DNA of 36,506 bases from a virus, in the IMG/VR virus record IMGVR_UViG_3300046004_000368, positions 1 to 36,506 of that record, one strand, 5' to 3'. This document shows positions 1 to 7,944 of the stretch, piece after piece. Position 1 is the first letter of the stretch. The number at the start of each line of letters is the position of its first letter. The notes under the pieces were generated by a model. That model worked only from the letters and a program-made list of their open reading frames with translations. It was not told the origin of the DNA and ran no database searches. Both the position numbers and the translations under genes were made by a program.

Positions 1-270
1 GAGACCATCCCAGTTGAGGTCCCAAAGATCATACCACCAAAGACAAGGCAGGATCATAAGACCGAAAGGGCTAAAATAAAAGCAACCCAAAAAACAGCTA
101 GAGCTGTAGCAAAATCAACCCAAAAGTTGGAACAGACAAAGGCTCGTAAGTCGTATAACAAAAACAGCAAGCGAAGAGTTAAGTGGTACGAGTGGATGAT
201 TCTAGGTGCAATTATTTGGCAGGCTGTCAGATCGTTAGCCTCTATCATGATGAAGAAGTTTTTTGTCTAA
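1..270 (+). CDS. Partial hypothetical membrane protein (5' end outside window)
   Basis: An open frame runs from base 1 to a TAA at 268-270, giving 89 residues with no start inside the window, so this is the 3' end of a longer gene. The visible part is a very basic, Lys/Thr/Ala/Gln-rich stretch, probably helical, followed near the C-terminus by a hydrophobic segment (WMILGAIIWQAV) and a short basic tail. Its place directly upstream of two small membrane proteins and a muramidase suggests a lysis role such as a spanin or accessory holin, but nothing in the sequence proves this. The stop codon forms the first two bases of the putative promoter of the next gene. I do not recognise the family. Confidence 0.6.
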   Translation, partial: ETIPVEVPKIIPPKTRQDHKTERAKIKATQKTARAVAKSTQKLEQTKARKSYNKNSKRRVKWYEWMILGAIIWQAVRSLASIMMKKFFV

Positions 271-275
271 CTTTG
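268..275 (+). promoter_or_regulatory. Bacteroidota -7 promoter element (TAACTTTG)
   Basis: TAACTTTG matches the Bacteroidota consensus TAnnTTTG exactly and lies 5 nt before the ATG at 281. No clear TTG -33 element is visible at the usual distance. The same 5-nt spacing occurs at 20695-20702 and, on the minus strand, at 34818-34811. This placement would put transcription initiation at or next to the ATG. Confidence 0.5.
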
Positions 276-280
276 TGACC

Positions 281-535
281 ATGAAAGAGGTAATGGAATC
301 TATCAATAAGTATGGAGTTTTGCCAGTGGCGGTACTACTACTTTTTTGGCAGAATAGAAGATTAGATATAATTGAGGCACGATTATTTGATTGTTTTGAA
401 GATAGGATTGAGGCTAGAATAAGTACTGGATCACTAAGGATTCCATTCATTAATAGAAACCAACACTCGGCAATATTGCCAACAAACCCAGTAGGATCTA
501 TACATGAAGAAGATGATAACAAGGATATTTGCTAA
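281..535 (+). CDS. Small membrane protein, holin-like (single TM segment)
   Basis: This encodes 84 residues from the ATG at 281. An in-frame TTG at 263 is less likely because the promoter element lies between the two. A short N-terminal segment leads into one hydrophobic helix (GVLPVAVLLLFW, residues about 13-24), followed by a charged stretch with RLDIIEARL and a polar tail. One N-terminal membrane helix plus a soluble charged tail is the layout of BhlA/UviB-type phage holins, and a muramidase gene follows two genes later. The family assignment is inferred from architecture and position. The 3' end overlaps the next gene by 32 bases. Confidence 0.5.
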   Translation: MKEVMESINKYGVLPVAVLLLFWQNRRLDIIEARLFDCFEDRIEARISTGSLRIPFINRNQHSAILPTNPVGSIHEEDDNKDIC

Positions 536-707
536 GACCCCTAAGAGGGATAAGTTAATAGGAAAAATTTGTACTTTAATTGGAATGGTCTGCACAGCTA
601 TAATGGCAACTGGATCTATAGTAAACGTAACAGCGATAGTTCTACTTACAATTGGAGCAACAGTGTTTAGCAGCAAGGCATTATATCATGCACAAAAAAC
701 AGAATAA
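504..707 (+). CDS. Small two-TM membrane protein, probable holin
   Basis: This encodes 67 residues. A basic N-terminus (MKKMITRIFAKTPKRDK) is followed by two hydrophobic helices, about residues 19-41 and 43-60, joined by a short Asn-containing turn. Size, charge pattern and the hairpin topology fit a class II holin, which would permeabilise the inner membrane and release the muramidase encoded immediately downstream. The stop overlaps the muramidase ATG (TAATG at 705-709), consistent with translational coupling. With the single-TM protein just upstream, this could be a holin/antiholin or holin/pinholin pair. The holin role is inferred. Confidence 0.55.
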   Translation: MKKMITRIFAKTPKRDKLIGKICTLIGMVCTAIMATGSIVNVTAIVLLTIGATVFSSKALYHAQKTE

Positions 708-1270
708 TGATAGATAAGTACATAGAATTTACAAAACGTTGGGAAGGCGGTCTGTCTAGAGATAAGGCTGACAGCGCATCTAAGTTTCCTTGCCCTACTC
801 CCTATAAAGGACTAGGAGGATACCATACCAACATTGGGATAACTTATGCCGTATGGAAGCAATTCTACGGTAAAGAGAAGGACGCTAGATTCTTTTCTAT
901 GAATAAAGAGGACTGGTTTAATGTATTCAAGACATTGTATTGGAACACAGTTAGAGCAGATGAGTTTTTGTCACAAAATGTTGCTATATTTGTTACTGGA
1001 ATGGCGTGGGGATCTGGTAAAAAACAAGCCGTAATGTCTTTACAGCAAGCCATCATTAACTGCGGAGTGTCTGTAGACAAGGACGGAGCGTTGGGTAACA
1101 AGACCATTGCAGCAGCTAACAGTATTCAACCACGAGTATTGTTTGATGCATTAACAGCAGAGAGAGAAAGATTCTTTAGATACATTGGAAGACCAGGAAC
1201 TAAGAACGCTAAATTCCTTAAAGGATGGTTGAGAAGATTGGATTCATATAAAAAAACATTTAGACCATGA
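707..1270 (+). CDS. GH108-type N-acetylmuramidase (endolysin)
   Basis: This encodes 187 residues. The N-terminus has the glycoside hydrolase 108 hallmark: an EGG motif in WEGGLS (E13 is the likely catalytic acid), followed by the TNIGIT box (residues 41-46). The C-terminal half, with a WGSG element, GALGNKTIAA and an ERERFF-type helix, fits the predicted peptidoglycan-binding domain (PG_binding_3) that usually accompanies GH108. The enzyme should cut the MurNAc-GlcNAc bond of host peptidoglycan at lysis. It has no signal peptide, so it depends on a holin. An insert rich in Pro and Gly lies between the EGG and GIT motifs. It overlaps its neighbours by 1 and 4 bases. Confidence 0.85.
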   Translation: MIDKYIEFTKRWEGGLSRDKADSASKFPCPTPYKGLGGYHTNIGITYAVWKQFYGKEKDARFFSMNKEDWFNVFKTLYWNTVRADEFLSQNVAIFVTGMAWGSGKKQAVMSLQQAIINCGVSVDKDGALGNKTIAAANSIQPRVLFDALTAERERFFRYIGRPGTKNAKFLKGWLRRLDSYKKTFRP

Positions 1271-1893
1271 AAATAAAAGATTACACAGTATCAACTCCTA
1301 CGGCTGGGTCAAAGATACTTGGGACATCAGCAACTGGAGTTACTGAGAACTATAGCATACTGGATATGAATATCAGTGTACCAGAAAGTAATTATAAGGT
1401 ATTTACTGGTTTATTAACGCAAAATGGTGTAGATGATGTTTCAATGATAGATATAGGATCTTTAACTATTGGTGTTACGTATAATATATCAAGCATTGGA
1501 GGAAATTCTGACTTTACAAATGTAGGCGCACCAAATAACAATTTAGGAACTTCATTTATAGCTACTGGAACTACCCCTAACTCTTGGGGAGGATCTGAAC
1601 TTACATTTAATCTAGGCGCTCCAGTAGTGAGAATACTAGTAAATACTATTGGAAATATATGGTTTACCTATGATGGTATTGGATATTATGGAGTAAGATC
1701 AAACGGCTTGTTTACTGACTATAAAACAACAGTAAGTATTAACCTAATGGGAGATGATGCAAGCACTGAAGCTAAATGTATTGCCTATATAGATGGAAGT
1801 AATTATAATGGAATCTCAACTGGACTTCCTGGGGGTCCATCGGATAGTACTTTAAGCTGGCTTACTCCAATCGAAATAAGAGTATATAGTTAA
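1267..1893 (+). CDS. Hypothetical beta-rich phage protein (virion/tail decoration candidate)
   Basis: This encodes 208 residues and starts in an ATGA overlap with the muramidase stop. The protein is rich in Gly, Ser, Thr, Asn and Ile with few charges, typical of all-beta phage surface proteins. The N-terminus (KIKDYTVSTPTAGSKILGTS) looks like the start of a phage structural protein. Residues about 62-105 contain a module of the pattern ITIGxTYxI...DFTNVGAxxN...FxATGTTPxxW, which recurs in environmental phage tail and structural proteins. No catalytic residues are seen. The position in the lysis cassette leaves open a virion-surface or receptor-binding role. The gene is more AT-rich in codon choice than its neighbours, as is the middle of the nozzle gene. 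Confidence 0.55.
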   Translation: MKIKDYTVSTPTAGSKILGTSATGVTENYSILDMNISVPESNYKVFTGLLTQNGVDDVSMIDIGSLTIGVTYNISSIGGNSDFTNVGAPNNNLGTSFIATGTTPNSWGGSELTFNLGAPVVRILVNTIGNIWFTYDGIGYYGVRSNGLFTDYKTTVSINLMGDDASTEAKCIAYIDGSNYNGISTGLPGGPSDSTLSWLTPIEIRVYS

Positions 1894-1917
1894 ACAACAA
1901 CATAAACAAGTATTACC

Positions 1918-1957
1918 TGAACCAGTTACAAATTGTAGCTGGTTCATTTATTTTAAT
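1918..1957 (+). terminator. Rho-independent-type terminator after lysis cassette
   Basis: TGAACCAGTTACAA and TTGTAGCTGGTTCA (1918-1931 and 1933-1946) form a 14-bp stem with one G-U pair. The innermost pairs must open to make a loop. A T-rich tract (ATTTATTTT) follows. It ends the lysis transcript just before the promoter element at 1958. Confidence 0.75.
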
Positions 1958-1965
1958 TATATTTG
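1958..1965 (+). promoter_or_regulatory. Bacteroidota -7 promoter element (TATATTTG)
   Basis: TATATTTG is an exact TAnnTTTG match 20 nt upstream of the ATG at 1986. A TTG at 1933-1935, 22 nt upstream, could act as the -33 element, and it lies inside the preceding terminator hairpin. The leader ends in TCAAATAAAATG, which recurs before the scaffold-like gene. Confidence 0.55.
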
Positions 1966-1985
1966 TCTAAATTAAATCAAATAAA

Positions 1986-2201
1986 ATGGATAAAATATCA
2001 ACAGAAGAATTAGAGGAGTTAGTGTCTTTAAACGATGAGTATAGAGAGCTAAAGTTCCGAGTTGCTGATCTATCGGTACAACTAAAACGAACAGTAGAGG
2101 CACTAGAGTACAAGGCTTCAGAACTAGGAGAGTGTCAAGGTACGGTTCATGCTAAGTATGGAGACGTGACCATTGATCTTTCCACTGGGGAGTACAAATG
2201 A
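1986..2201 (+). CDS. Small coiled-coil hypothetical protein
   Basis: This encodes 71 residues. Residues 5-50 form an uninterrupted charged helix with heptad-like Leu/Val spacing (LVSLNDEYRELKFRVADL), probably a coiled coil. The tail has the pattern KYGDVTIDLSTGEYK. This shape (helical front, short beta-hairpin-like 'INxxTGEhK' tail) is common among small uncharacterised phage proteins, but I cannot assign a function. It is the first gene after a terminator and promoter pair and overlaps the next gene by 4 bases (ATGA), so it likely opens the packaging operon. Confidence 0.7.
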   Translation: MDKISTEELEELVSLNDEYRELKFRVADLSVQLKRTVEALEYKASELGECQGTVHAKYGDVTIDLSTGEYK

Positions 2202-2434
2202 TACGCAGAATTTCAATAGGTCCAGATGCCTTTAAGTCCATGCACTATATCCTAGGACAGTCAGTTCTGGATAAGACATGGATTATTTCAGCTATAATTG
2301 AAAAGAACGGCATCGAGATATGGATCCAGAAAGATGGAGAGCAGGTAAGATGGAAAAAATTCACAGAGTCATTCCCACTTGCAATCGAGTATAATATTGA
2401 CTATAGCATTAGTTCAAATGAGATCACCGCATAG
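2198..2434 (+). CDS. Hypothetical protein, 78 aa
   Basis: This encodes 78 residues and starts in an ATGA overlap with the preceding stop. The protein has a central beta-rich part with several Trp and Ile residues (KNGIEIWIQKDGEQVRWKKF) and no hydrophobic membrane segment or metal-binding motif. The 3' end overlaps the next gene by 17 bases. Tight coupling within the terminase operon argues that it is a genuine gene, but no family is recognised. Confidence 0.6.
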   Translation: MIRRISIGPDAFKSMHYILGQSVLDKTWIISAIIEKNGIEIWIQKDGEQVRWKKFTESFPLAIEYNIDYSISSNEITA

Positions 2435-2984
2435 TTTTATAATTAGACCAGAAGGAGGTAAGAAATATTCTAGCATAAAGAAAATTAATGGAGAAGACAT
2501 CGTTATGTCGGCAACCATCGAGGATGCCAGCTACACAAACAGATATGCTGAGATAATTTCTACACCTTCTGGTTATGTGGGAGAACTGAGTGATGGTTGT
2601 ACGATAATTACACACCACAACACGTTTAGAACCATCAATAATATGCTCGGTGAAGAGGAGTTATCATCTGCATTTATAAAGGAAGACATGTACTTCATTG
2701 ACGAAGAAGCAATCTATCTGTATAAAAAAGATGACGATAACTGGAAGGCTATGAATCCGTACTGCTTTGTAAAGCCAGTTGATAAGATCCAAGGATTTTT
2801 ATTATCAATTGAGAATTATGAAAAACAGCATGGAATCATAAAATTCGCACCGCATGGAACTATAGAAATCGGACAGTATATTGTCTTCTCACCAGACAGT
2901 GAGTATGAGTTTGATATTGATGGAGAGTTATTATATAGAATGAAACTAAGCGACGTATGCATGATACTAAATCAAGAATCCTAG
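2418..2984 (+). CDS. GroES-like co-chaperonin (apparently two GroES-like halves)
   Basis: This encodes 188 residues from the ATG at 2418; an upstream in-frame TTG would extend it but overlap the previous gene far more. The C-terminal third has the GroES-type order: KPV near residue 113, a GIIKFA strand, 'IEIGQYIVFSPDSEYEF', then a DGELLYRM strand and a terminal LSDVCMIL, like the GroES ending with ESDILAIV. The first half shows a weaker version: FIIRP, a segment ending in a STPSGYVGEL turn, then DGCTIITHHNTFR. I recall phage proteins of this two-part form annotated as co-chaperonins. A phage co-chaperonin would help the host chaperonin fold large virion proteins, as T4 gp31 does for its capsid. 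The fold call is from pattern alone. Confidence 0.5.
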   Translation: MRSPHSFIIRPEGGKKYSSIKKINGEDIVMSATIEDASYTNRYAEIISTPSGYVGELSDGCTIITHHNTFRTINNMLGEEELSSAFIKEDMYFIDEEAIYLYKKDDDNWKAMNPYCFVKPVDKIQGFLLSIENYEKQHGIIKFAPHGTIEIGQYIVFSPDSEYEFDIDGELLYRMKLSDVCMILNQES

Positions 2985-3241
2985 AGGCTGGAGAAAGAGC
3001 TGTAGAGGAACTAATACTGGTACTAAACGATAGCATCATTGGCAATAGTGATGGCGGAGATCTTGCACCTGAAAAGATGAAGACCGCAGCATCAGCTAAG
3101 AGACTAGCATTTGATGATGCGCTTTATATTCTAAATAAGATAGAAGAGGAGCGTAAGATCGTTAATCAAGAAGATAAAAAGGTTGTAGTTATTCCATCAT
3201 CATTTGCTGAAGGGAGAGCTAAAAAGAATGGCAAGCAATAA
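2957..3241 (+). CDS. Possible small terminase subunit
   Basis: This encodes 94 mostly helical, charged residues with an N-terminal amphipathic helix (SRILEAGERAVEEL), a central KTAASAKRLAFDDALYIL helix and a Lys-rich tail (AKKNGKQ). It lies immediately before the large terminase, overlapping its ATG by 14 bases, which is where short-tailed phages often place the small terminase. TerS sequences diverge too fast to confirm by eye, and no clear HTH is visible. The assignment therefore rests on position, size and helical character. It overlaps the GroES-like gene by 28 bases. Confidence 0.4.
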   Translation: MHDTKSRILEAGERAVEELILVLNDSIIGNSDGGDLAPEKMKTAASAKRLAFDDALYILNKIEEERKIVNQEDKKVVVIPSSFAEGRAKKNGKQ

Positions 3242-5459
3242 ACTACATAATGTAATTGAAGGTATTGTTCCACCGCAAGTAATAGGCGCAAAGAACAAGT
3301 CACAATCATGGGTATATGGCTACAACGAGGACTATGATATAGTAATCATATCCAAGGACGGAACCATTGGAGAGATCTATGAAATAAACGGATTAAAGAT
3401 AGCACTTCCAGCGACTCCTAAGTCTATGGAGAATAACAACTCCAGATGGAGTCCTAGCGAGTATCCAAAGGAACTATCCAGAATAAAGACTATTACTGAG
3501 TGGAATAAATACCCAGACGACTTTAAGTATAAATACATAGACTACATAGATGCTGAGTTCGACAGACGGGACATGGGGCATTGGTTTATTAATAACTCCA
3601 AGAAGACATACATCACTGGAACCCACTACATGTACTTGCAGTGGTCAAAGATAGATGTCGGGCTACCAGACTTCCGAGAATCAAACAGAATATTCTATAT
3701 CTTCTGGGAGGCATGTAAGGCTGACAGTAGGTCATTTGGCATGTGCTACCTAAAGAATCGTAGATCTGGATTCTCGTTTATGTCATCTTGCGAGATTGTA
3801 AACATTGGTACGCTTGTAAAGGATTCAAAGCTGGGTATCTTATCAAAGACTGCACCAGATGCTAAGTCTATGTTTACGGATAAGGTTGTACCTATCCTTA
3901 GAAACTACCCATTCTTCTTCAAGCCATTGCAGGATGGTATGGATAATCCAAAGACAGAGATTTCGTTTAGACTTCCTGCAAGAAAGATTACCAGAAGGAG
4001 CATGACGGAAGCGTATGTAGAGGAAGAAATCGAAGGACTTGACACTACAATAGATCACAGAGCCACAGCTGATAACTCATACGATGGTGAGAAACTAAAG
4101 TTTTTAGCTCATGATGAATCTGGTAAGTGGCTAGCACCAAATAATATACAGAACAACTGGCGTGTAACCAAGACATGCCTTAGATTAGGTAGTAGAGTGG
4201 TTGGTAAGTGCATGATGGGATCAACATCTAACGCACTATCAAAAGGTGGAGCTAACTTTAAGCAGCTATACACCGACTCAAATCCAAGGAATAGATCTGC
4301 CAATGGTCAGACAAAATCTGGACTGTACTCTCTATTTATTCCAATGGAACATAACTACGAGGGATACATTGACGAGTTCGGACATGCGGTCCTAGAGGAT
4401 CCTAAGAAACCAATCCTAGGGATAGATGGTGAGCTAATAAAGATTGGCGTGATAAGATACTGGAATAATGAAGCCGAATCATTAAAAGGTGATGCGGATG
4501 CGTTAAATGAGTTCTACAGACAATATCCACGTACAGAGTCTCACGCATTCAGGGATGAGTCAAAGGAGTCTTTATTCAACTTAACAAAGATATACCAGCA
4601 GATCGACTATAACGACTCTCTAATCAAGGATAGAGTTCTTACCAAGGGTTACTTCTCATGGAAGGATGGAGTTTTAGATAGCGAGGTAATTTGGACTCCA
4701 GATCCGAAGGGTAGGTTTACCATATCATGGGTTCCTCCAGTGTCACTTAGGAATAAGGTGATAAGTAAGAACGGGGTTAAGTTTCCAGCAAACACACACA
4801 TGGGTGCTTTTGGATGTGACTCCTATGACATATCAGGAACCGTAGGTGGCGGAGGATCAAATGGTGCCCTTCATGGGAAAACGATGTTTCACATGGAGGA
4901 TGCACCAATCAATGAGTTCTTCCTGGAGTACATAGCAAGACCTCAGACGGCTGAGATATTCTACGAGGAGGTTCTTATGGCGTGTATATTCTACGGAATG
5001 CCAATGCTTGCAGAAAACAATAAGATACGACTACTGGTCCACTTCAAGAACAGAGGATATAGGGGATACTCTATGAACCGTCCAGACAAGCATAAGGAGA
5101 AACTTTCGAAGACAGAAAAAGAGCTTGGAGGAATACCTTCAGCTTCCGTTGACGTTCTTCAAGCACACGCTACTGGGATTGAAACCTATATAGAAAAGCA
5201 TGTAGGACTAGACCTAGAGGGGCACTACAGAGACTCAGACGAGATGGGGTCAATGTATTTTACTAGAACCCTTGAGGATTGGGCTAAGTTCGATATAAAC
5301 AATAGAACAAAACATGATGCGTCCATATCATCTGGATTTGCTATCATGGCAACGAATAGACATGCGTTTATAGTTGAAAAACCAAAACCAAAAATATTAC
5401 TTAATTTTGCAAGGTATTCTAATGCAGGAGCAAAAAGCGAAATAATCAATAATGGATAA
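3228..5459 (+). CDS. terL: Terminase large subunit (packaging ATPase/nuclease)
   Basis: This encodes 743 residues from the ATG at 3228; an in-frame TTG at 3204 is less likely. The ATPase domain has a phage-type Walker A variant, KNRRSGFS (about 176-183), a Walker B, FLAHDE (about 292-297), and a GST coupling motif (331-333). The nuclease domain shows a conserved Asp region, AFGCDSYD (about 527-534), with acidic residues at FYEEV (578-582) and a later SVDVLQAH (640-647) in the expected order. The enzyme cuts concatemeric DNA and pumps it through the portal encoded next. The length is at the large end for TerL, as in crAss-like phages. The stop overlaps the portal start by 8 bases. Confidence 0.85.
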   Translation: MASNKLHNVIEGIVPPQVIGAKNKSQSWVYGYNEDYDIVIISKDGTIGEIYEINGLKIALPATPKSMENNNSRWSPSEYPKELSRIKTITEWNKYPDDFKYKYIDYIDAEFDRRDMGHWFINNSKKTYITGTHYMYLQWSKIDVGLPDFRESNRIFYIFWEACKADSRSFGMCYLKNRRSGFSFMSSCEIVNIGTLVKDSKLGILSKTAPDAKSMFTDKVVPILRNYPFFFKPLQDGMDNPKTEISFRLPARKITRRSMTEAYVEEEIEGLDTTIDHRATADNSYDGEKLKFLAHDESGKWLAPNNIQNNWRVTKTCLRLGSRVVGKCMMGSTSNALSKGGANFKQLYTDSNPRNRSANGQTKSGLYSLFIPMEHNYEGYIDEFGHAVLEDPKKPILGIDGELIKIGVIRYWNNEAESLKGDADALNEFYRQYPRTESHAFRDESKESLFNLTKIYQQIDYNDSLIKDRVLTKGYFSWKDGVLDSEVIWTPDPKGRFTISWVPPVSLRNKVISKNGVKFPANTHMGAFGCDSYDISGTVGGGGSNGALHGKTMFHMEDAPINEFFLEYIARPQTAEIFYEEVLMACIFYGMPMLAENNKIRLLVHFKNRGYRGYSMNRPDKHKEKLSKTEKELGGIPSASVDVLQAHATGIETYIEKHVGLDLEGHYRDSDEMGSMYFTRTLEDWAKFDINNRTKHDASISSGFAIMATNRHAFIVEKPKPKILLNFARYSNAGAKSEIINNG

Positions 5460-7887
5460 ACCCTCAGTAACAATAAGTACAGCATCTTTTCCTTCAGATA
5501 ACGCATCTGATCAAGAAAAAGCAACAGAAAAATTTGGTCTAGAAGTAGGTAAAGCTATTGAAGGAGAGTGGTTCAGAAGAGTTGGATCTGGATGCCGATA
5601 CTATAGCCGATACGAAGACTTTCATAAACTAAGACTGTACGCTAGAGGCGAGCAGTCTAGGGAACAGTATAAGCCATTGATGGCTCACCATGGAGACCTT
5701 TCTCATATAAACTTGAACTGGGATATAATTAAGATTGCTCCTAAGTTTGTTGATATCGTTGTTAATGGAATGCAGGATAGATTGTTTTCTATCAAGGCAG
5801 AATCTCAGGACATACTTTCTGCAGAGCGTAAGAATAGTTTCCAAAAGGTTGTTGAGGCAGATATGATTGCTAAAGACTTCCTGACTCAGACTAAGGAACA
5901 GTTTGGAGTTGATGCGTTTAACGTTAAGCCTGATGAGTTGCCAGAGAATGATGAAGAGTTATCTCTATACATGCAACTTAAGTATAAGCCATCAATTGAG
6001 ATCGCTCAGGAAACTGCAATCAATACAATATTTGAAGATAACAACTATCAAAAGATAAAGAAACAGTTAGACTATGATCAAACAGTACTTGGCGTTGCTG
6101 TAGCAAGACACACATTTTTACCAAATGATGGACTCCGTATTGAATATATGGATCCCGCAAATTGGATACATAGCTACTGTGAAGAGCCAGACTTTTCAGA
6201 TAGATACTATGATGGGTATGTAAAGAATGTTCATTACACAGAGGTAACTAAGATCAACCCTGACATCACAGATGAAGAGTTAGAGGACATCAAAGGAGCA
6301 GGATCTGCATGGATGGATTTCTTTCCAGCTACAAAAAGATTTCAAGAGGAGGCGTTCTCAAACGAGATGGTTACTCTTATATATTTTAACTATAAGACAA
6401 TATCTAGGTCTGTATACAAGAAGAAATTCTTAAAGAATGGAGGAATAAGACACTCACAAAAAGACGAAACATTTAACCCAGACGCAACAGATAGCGAGGG
6501 AAGGTTTGAAAGATTTGATATACCGAGAGACGTATGGTATGAAGGGGTGCTAGTTGCTGGTTCTGGGAAGTTGCTTAAGTGGGAGATGTGTAAAAACATG
6601 ATAAGACCAAAGGCTCCAACACAGAACGCACTATCTCCATTTGTAGCGTACGCTCCAAGAATGTACAAGGGAGTCTACGAGTCGTTAGTGGCTAGAATGA
6701 TTCCACACTTGGATAGTATTCAACTTACACACCTTAAGATACAACAAATTAAAGCAAAGATAATTCCTGATGGGGTATTTATTGATGCTGACGGTATCAA
6801 CGAGGTAGATCTTGGTACGGCTGCATCATACACTCCAGAGGATGCGTTGAACTTATATTTCCAAACTGGATCTATAATTGGACGATCATTTACAACTGAG
6901 GGTGAGTTTAATCATGCTAAGATACCAGTTCAAGAACTAACAACTAATTCTGGTAATAATAAGCTACAGATGCTTATCGGAACGTACAACTTTGAGTTGA
7001 GTATGATTCGTGACACCACTGGTCTGAATGAGGCTAGGGATGGATCGAATCCTGACTCTAGATCATTGGTTGGTCTACAGAAGTTAGCAGCGTTAAACTC
7101 TAACACAGCAACACGTCATATATTAGATGCAGGACATGCAATTACTAAGGGACTAGCTGAAGGGGTATCATTAAGAATTGGAGATATAATCCAGCATGCA
7201 GACTTTGCAGAAGAATTTGCAATGCAGATTGGAAATAATAATATACAAATATTGAAAGACATAATGGAGTTTCCATTAAGATCTTTTGGAATATTTATCG
7301 AAGTAGCTCCAGATCAGGAAGAGAAAGAGATGCTAGAAATGAATATTCAGATTGCACTGAAGAATCAATCAATTGAGCTTGAGGACGTAATTGACATTCG
7401 CAACATGAAGAACATTAAGATGGCTAACGAGCTTCTTAAGTTCAGAAGAAAAAGAAAGGTTGCTGAAGCTCAAAAGGCAGAGGAATCTAGAATGAATATG
7501 CAGGCTTCAATAAACCAACAGTCCCAAGAGGCAGCAGCTCAAGCTAAACTAGAGCAAGTGCAAGCTGAAATGCAAATCAAGACAGCTGTTAAACAAGCTG
7601 AGATTGAAGGAGAGATCAGAAAGATGCAGATTGAAGCAGAGCTTAAGAAGGCATTAATGGCTGAAGAGTTTAGCTATAACATGCAGCTAAGAGGTATTGA
7701 TCAGGATTTATTATCAAAGAGAGAGGACAAGAAGGAGGCTAGAAAGGACGACAGAACTAAGATACAAGCGTCCCAACAGTCAGAGCTAATTGAGCAGAGA
7801 CAGAAGGGCACTCCTCCAAAGAACTTTGAGTCTGGAATTGATAACCTGAGTGATGACTTTGACTTCAGTGAGTTTGGTCCTAAATAG
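5452..7887 (+). CDS. Portal protein
   Basis: This encodes 811 residues directly after TerL, the usual portal place. The N-terminal part has the FHKLRLYARGEQ segment typical of portal N-termini and a WDIIKIAPKFVDIVVNGM helix. The centre carries YMDPANWIHSY-like and DSRSLVGLQKLAALN segments, as in podophage portals. Residues from about 650 form a long, Gln/Glu/Ala/Lys-rich coiled coil (AAAQAKLEQVQAEMQIKT), followed by an acidic Phe-containing tail (DDFDFSEFG). The dodecameric ring would be the DNA gate, and the coiled coil may be a barrel extending inside the capsid. The family match is from overall pattern and context. Confidence 0.8.
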   Translation: MDKPSVTISTASFPSDNASDQEKATEKFGLEVGKAIEGEWFRRVGSGCRYYSRYEDFHKLRLYARGEQSREQYKPLMAHHGDLSHINLNWDIIKIAPKFVDIVVNGMQDRLFSIKAESQDILSAERKNSFQKVVEADMIAKDFLTQTKEQFGVDAFNVKPDELPENDEELSLYMQLKYKPSIEIAQETAINTIFEDNNYQKIKKQLDYDQTVLGVAVARHTFLPNDGLRIEYMDPANWIHSYCEEPDFSDRYYDGYVKNVHYTEVTKINPDITDEELEDIKGAGSAWMDFFPATKRFQEEAFSNEMVTLIYFNYKTISRSVYKKKFLKNGGIRHSQKDETFNPDATDSEGRFERFDIPRDVWYEGVLVAGSGKLLKWEMCKNMIRPKAPTQNALSPFVAYAPRMYKGVYESLVARMIPHLDSIQLTHLKIQQIKAKIIPDGVFIDADGINEVDLGTAASYTPEDALNLYFQTGSIIGRSFTTEGEFNHAKIPVQELTTNSGNNKLQMLIGTYNFELSMIRDTTGLNEARDGSNPDSRSLVGLQKLAALNSNTATRHILDAGHAITKGLAEGVSLRIGDIIQHADFAEEFAMQIGNNNIQILKDIMEFPLRSFGIFIEVAPDQEEKEMLEMNIQIALKNQSIELEDVIDIRNMKNIKMANELLKFRRKRKVAEAQKAEESRMNMQASINQQSQEAAAQAKLEQVQAEMQIKTAVKQAEIEGEIRKMQIEAELKKALMAEEFSYNMQLRGIDQDLLSKREDKKEARKDDRTKIQASQQSELIEQRQKGTPPKNFESGIDNLSDDFDFSEFGPK

Positions 7888-7914
7888 CCTAAAATATGGT
7901 GTTAATTTTTTAGT

Positions 7915-7922
7915 TAATTTTG
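7915..7922 (+). promoter_or_regulatory. Bacteroidota -7 promoter element (TAATTTTG)
   Basis: TAATTTTG matches TAnnTTTG and lies 22 nt before the ATG at 7945 in an AT-rich gap. No convincing TTG is seen 17-23 nt upstream. The leader ends in TCAAATAAAATG, identical to the end of the leader at 1977-1988. It would start a transcript for the scaffold-like and capsid genes. Confidence 0.45.
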
Positions 7923-7944
7923 TAACAAATTAAAATCAAATAAA

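Noticed and set aside
2453-2458. AGGAGG Shine-Dalgarno sequence
   Set aside because: It lies inside the GroES-like gene with no start codon at the right distance and no other gene in the window uses such a site.
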